Assembly: GCA_028715705.1 (NCBI GenBank)
Contig: JAQURJ010000007.1
Coordinates: 1-43,609 of the forward strand
DNA length: 43,609 nt
DNA from: Phycisphaerae bacterium
Lineage (GTDB): Bacteria > Planctomycetota > Phycisphaerae > Sedimentisphaerales > Anaerobacaceae
Direction of reading: 5' to 3'
Under the pieces are notes generated by a model that was not told the DNA's origin, did no database searches, and saw nothing but the letters and a program-made list of their open reading frames with translations. Shown here piece after piece: positions 42,126 through 43,609 of the stretch. A program made the position numbers and the translations under genes. Within the stretch, counting starts at the first letter, position 1; each line of letters opens with the position of its first letter.

Positions 42126-43304
42126 ATGCGTCCTGATTTTAATGTTCTAATTATCGCTATTGTTCTTTCTCTTTTCTCGGCTGCTTCTGCGCAGAATGAA
42201 ACCGCTGTCCAACCATCTGCAATAAATCCAGCCGAACCAAACGCCGCCATTTCGTTCCCTTATACAGCGGTAATAACCGAGGACAACATCAACATCCGAT
42301 CAGGTGCTGGCACAAATTATTATGTCTGCGGCCAGCTTGACAAAGGCGATACAGTAAAGGTCGTCACCCATAAACACAGTTGGTCCCAGATTGTTCCACC
42401 TAAGGGCGGTTTTTCGTGGATATCCAAACAGTATGTCATCCCCGACCCACAGGATACCGGTATGGGCATAGTTACAGGTGACAATATCCGCGTTTATGCT
42501 GGTTCGGATTTTCTGAAACCTATCCATTCGACAACTGTACAGACAAAACTCGATAAGGGCCAAAGGGTCAAACTGTTCGGCGAACCGCTGGACGACTATT
42601 ACAAAATCGTTTCACCCGATGGCGCCTATCTGTGGATCAGCACCGAATTTACCCGCCCTGTCAGCGAGGCCAGGGATATCATCGAAAAGACTTATGATGC
42701 AAATGAACCGGATTTCCCGGCAGTCGAACCGGGATTGTCACCGACTTATATTCCCGCTGAATCAAAATGGCTTACAAAATATAAAGATATCGAAGAAAGA
42801 ATTCAGCAGCAGCGTCAATTGCCGATCGAACAGCAGAATTATGCTGAAATCAAGGAGCAGCTTACCCAAATCGCCCAATCAAAAGAGGCCGGTAAAGCCG
42901 CCCGCTATGCGGAATTCACCCTGAAACAGGTAGCCCGCTATGAGCTTGCTATTGCAGTAAGTCAGGATATGAAAGCACAGGACACGGAACTGCTCAATAA
43001 ACAGCAAAAAATCAACAACGAGCTTTCCAAAAAACTCGAAAAGATTGTAGATTATGGACAATTCGCGGCTATCGGGATAATCCAAACATCAAATATATAC
43101 AGTTCGCAGATTGGTGCAAAACTTTATACAATTACAGACCAAGCCGGCCAGATAGTTTGCTATGCCGTTCCTACAGGTCTGCTTGGCGCGGAGCAGGTAC
43201 AGGATTTCATCGGCAAAAAAATCGGTCTTGTCGGTCAAATCGAACCGCACCAGCAAACTTCCAAAGCCCTTGTCAAATTCAGCAAAATAATTGAATTAAA
43301 CTGA
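42126..43304 (+). CDS. Exported protein with two bacterial SH3 domains and a coiled coil
   Basis: A 392-residue protein starting with a cleavable signal (MRPDFNVLIIAIVLSLFSAASA, cut before QN). Two SH3b modules follow: about 46-106 (DNINIRSGAGTNYYVCGQLDKGDTVKVV...WISKQYV) and about 115-177 (DNIRVYAGSDFL...GAYLWISTEF). Residues ~205-305 are a charged coiled coil (EERIQQQRQLPIEQQNYAEI and on). The C-terminal ~80 residues (YGQFAAIGIIQTSNIYSSQI and on) look like a small beta-barrel. SH3b domains usually bind peptidoglycan or anchor enzymes in the envelope. No catalytic domain is visible. The ATG has GGGAG at 7 bases. A TTGACA at 42049 may be its -35 box. Confidence 0.85.
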   Translation: MRPDFNVLIIAIVLSLFSAASAQNETAVQPSAINPAEPNAAISFPYTAVITEDNINIRSGAGTNYYVCGQLDKGDTVKVVTHKHSWSQIVPPKGGFSWISKQYVIPDPQDTGMGIVTGDNIRVYAGSDFLKPIHSTTVQTKLDKGQRVKLFGEPLDDYYKIVSPDGAYLWISTEFTRPVSEARDIIEKTYDANEPDFPAVEPGLSPTYIPAESKWLTKYKDIEERIQQQRQLPIEQQNYAEIKEQLTQIAQSKEAGKAARYAEFTLKQVARYELAIAVSQDMKAQDTELLNKQQKINNELSKKLEKIVDYGQFAAIGIIQTSNIYSSQIGAKLYTITDQAGQIVCYAVPTGLLGAEQVQDFIGKKIGLVGQIEPHQQTSKALVKFSKIIELN

Positions 43305-43437
43305 ACCTTTAAGCCGACTAGCCACTACATGATGTAAACCGGATATTGTCGAAATACCAGAATCTGGGAATAGCGTTTGTTTTTCTTGTATAAATTATTT
43401 TTATTTATGGCTTTAAGGATGAGTTGGGTTTCTATTG

Positions 43438-43609
43438 ATGGGTCGTTACTTCCATAGTTTCACTACAGGCGTTTTTCTGCTAACTTCTGTCTTCGCGATT
43501 TTCGTGAACGGTTGCGGAGAGTTTTTTGATAAAAAACCAACCGAGATACAAACTCGCGAGATACTTAACGAGCTTGATCAGGTCAGGCAAATCCCTCAAG
43601 CCCAAAATC
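43438..43609 (+). CDS. Lipoprotein, N-terminal part (runs off the window)
   Basis: 57 codons are visible from ATG 43438. The start MGRYFHSFTTGVFLLTSVFA is followed by IFVNGC, a lipoprotein signal with lipobox VNGC (lipidated Cys near residue 28), then GEFFDKKPTEIQTREILNEL. No family can be named from the fragment. The reading frame is open to the window end. There is no convincing Shine-Dalgarno, and the 133 bases between it and the SH3 gene are AT-rich. Confidence 0.6.
   Translation, partial: MGRYFHSFTTGVFLLTSVFAIFVNGCGEFFDKKPTEIQTREILNELDQVRQIPQAQN

Overview
The window looks like a chromosomal segment of a planctomycete, most likely of the Phycisphaerae (Sedimentisphaerales/MSBL9-like). 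This is an inference. It rests on a sigma-70/ECF gene coupled to an anti-sigma protein that carries an H-X9-DG-like prepilin signature, a GxxExxY gene bordered by CCACAGAG repeats, a divergent bL34, and the general mix of LPS-type surface genes with PQQ and SH3 exported proteins. Coding density is high, short operons lie on both strands, and three tRNA genes are present.

Layout. (1) 1-13730 is mostly housekeeping. It holds a DUF1015 protein cut by the window edge, metK facing purH across a shared bidirectional terminator, a PQQ beta-propeller protein, a small unknown protein, an M16 peptidase lipoprotein, an ECF sigma/anti-sigma pair coupled by TAATG, nrnA and ribF. Between nrnA and ribF sits a ~1 kb cassette (GxxExxY gene plus an unknown 165-residue gene). 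It is bounded by near-identical inverted 20-bp repeats, and its right end has become the last codons of ribF. (2) 13788-14976 is a membrane protein plus Fur-family regulator pair behind a perfect 19-bp palindrome. A related half-site lies in front of a second His-rich metal-transporter-like gene at 36671. (3) 15015-21358 is sugar and surface-glycan biosynthesis: manA, a WecA-like initiating transferase, an ATP-grasp enzyme, a UDP-sugar dehydrogenase, a DegT aminotransferase and a specialised NusG paralogue. (4) 21359-26151 is an accessory strip: an IS1380-type transposase relic, a copper cassette (CusC-like channel and a multicopper oxidase fused to a heavy-metal-binding tail), tRNA-Val, integrase debris with a 12-bp inverted repeat, a small basic gene with a probable C-run frameshift, and a CAT-anticodon tRNA.

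(5) 26322-36086 is a surface glycoconjugate locus. It holds a GT2, then a tightly packed operon of an MsbA-like ABC exporter, a GT4, two GT2s, a second GT4-type enzyme and an FkbM methyltransferase. A convergent gene encodes two fused WaaP/Kdo-kinase-like domains. The exporter carries a PDZ-like domain inserted between its first two membrane helices, which is the most unusual architecture in the window. Together these genes suggest assembly, phosphorylation, methylation and flipping of a lipid-linked glycan. (6) 36080-43609 holds a ferritin-like protein, the His-rich transporter, a porin C-terminal relic, a PilZ protein, murD and pyrF, an unknown single-pass membrane protein, tRNA-Leu, a stand-alone rpmH with its own promoter and terminator, an exported two-SH3 protein and the start of a lipoprotein gene.

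All function calls come from reading motifs by eye. No database search was possible.
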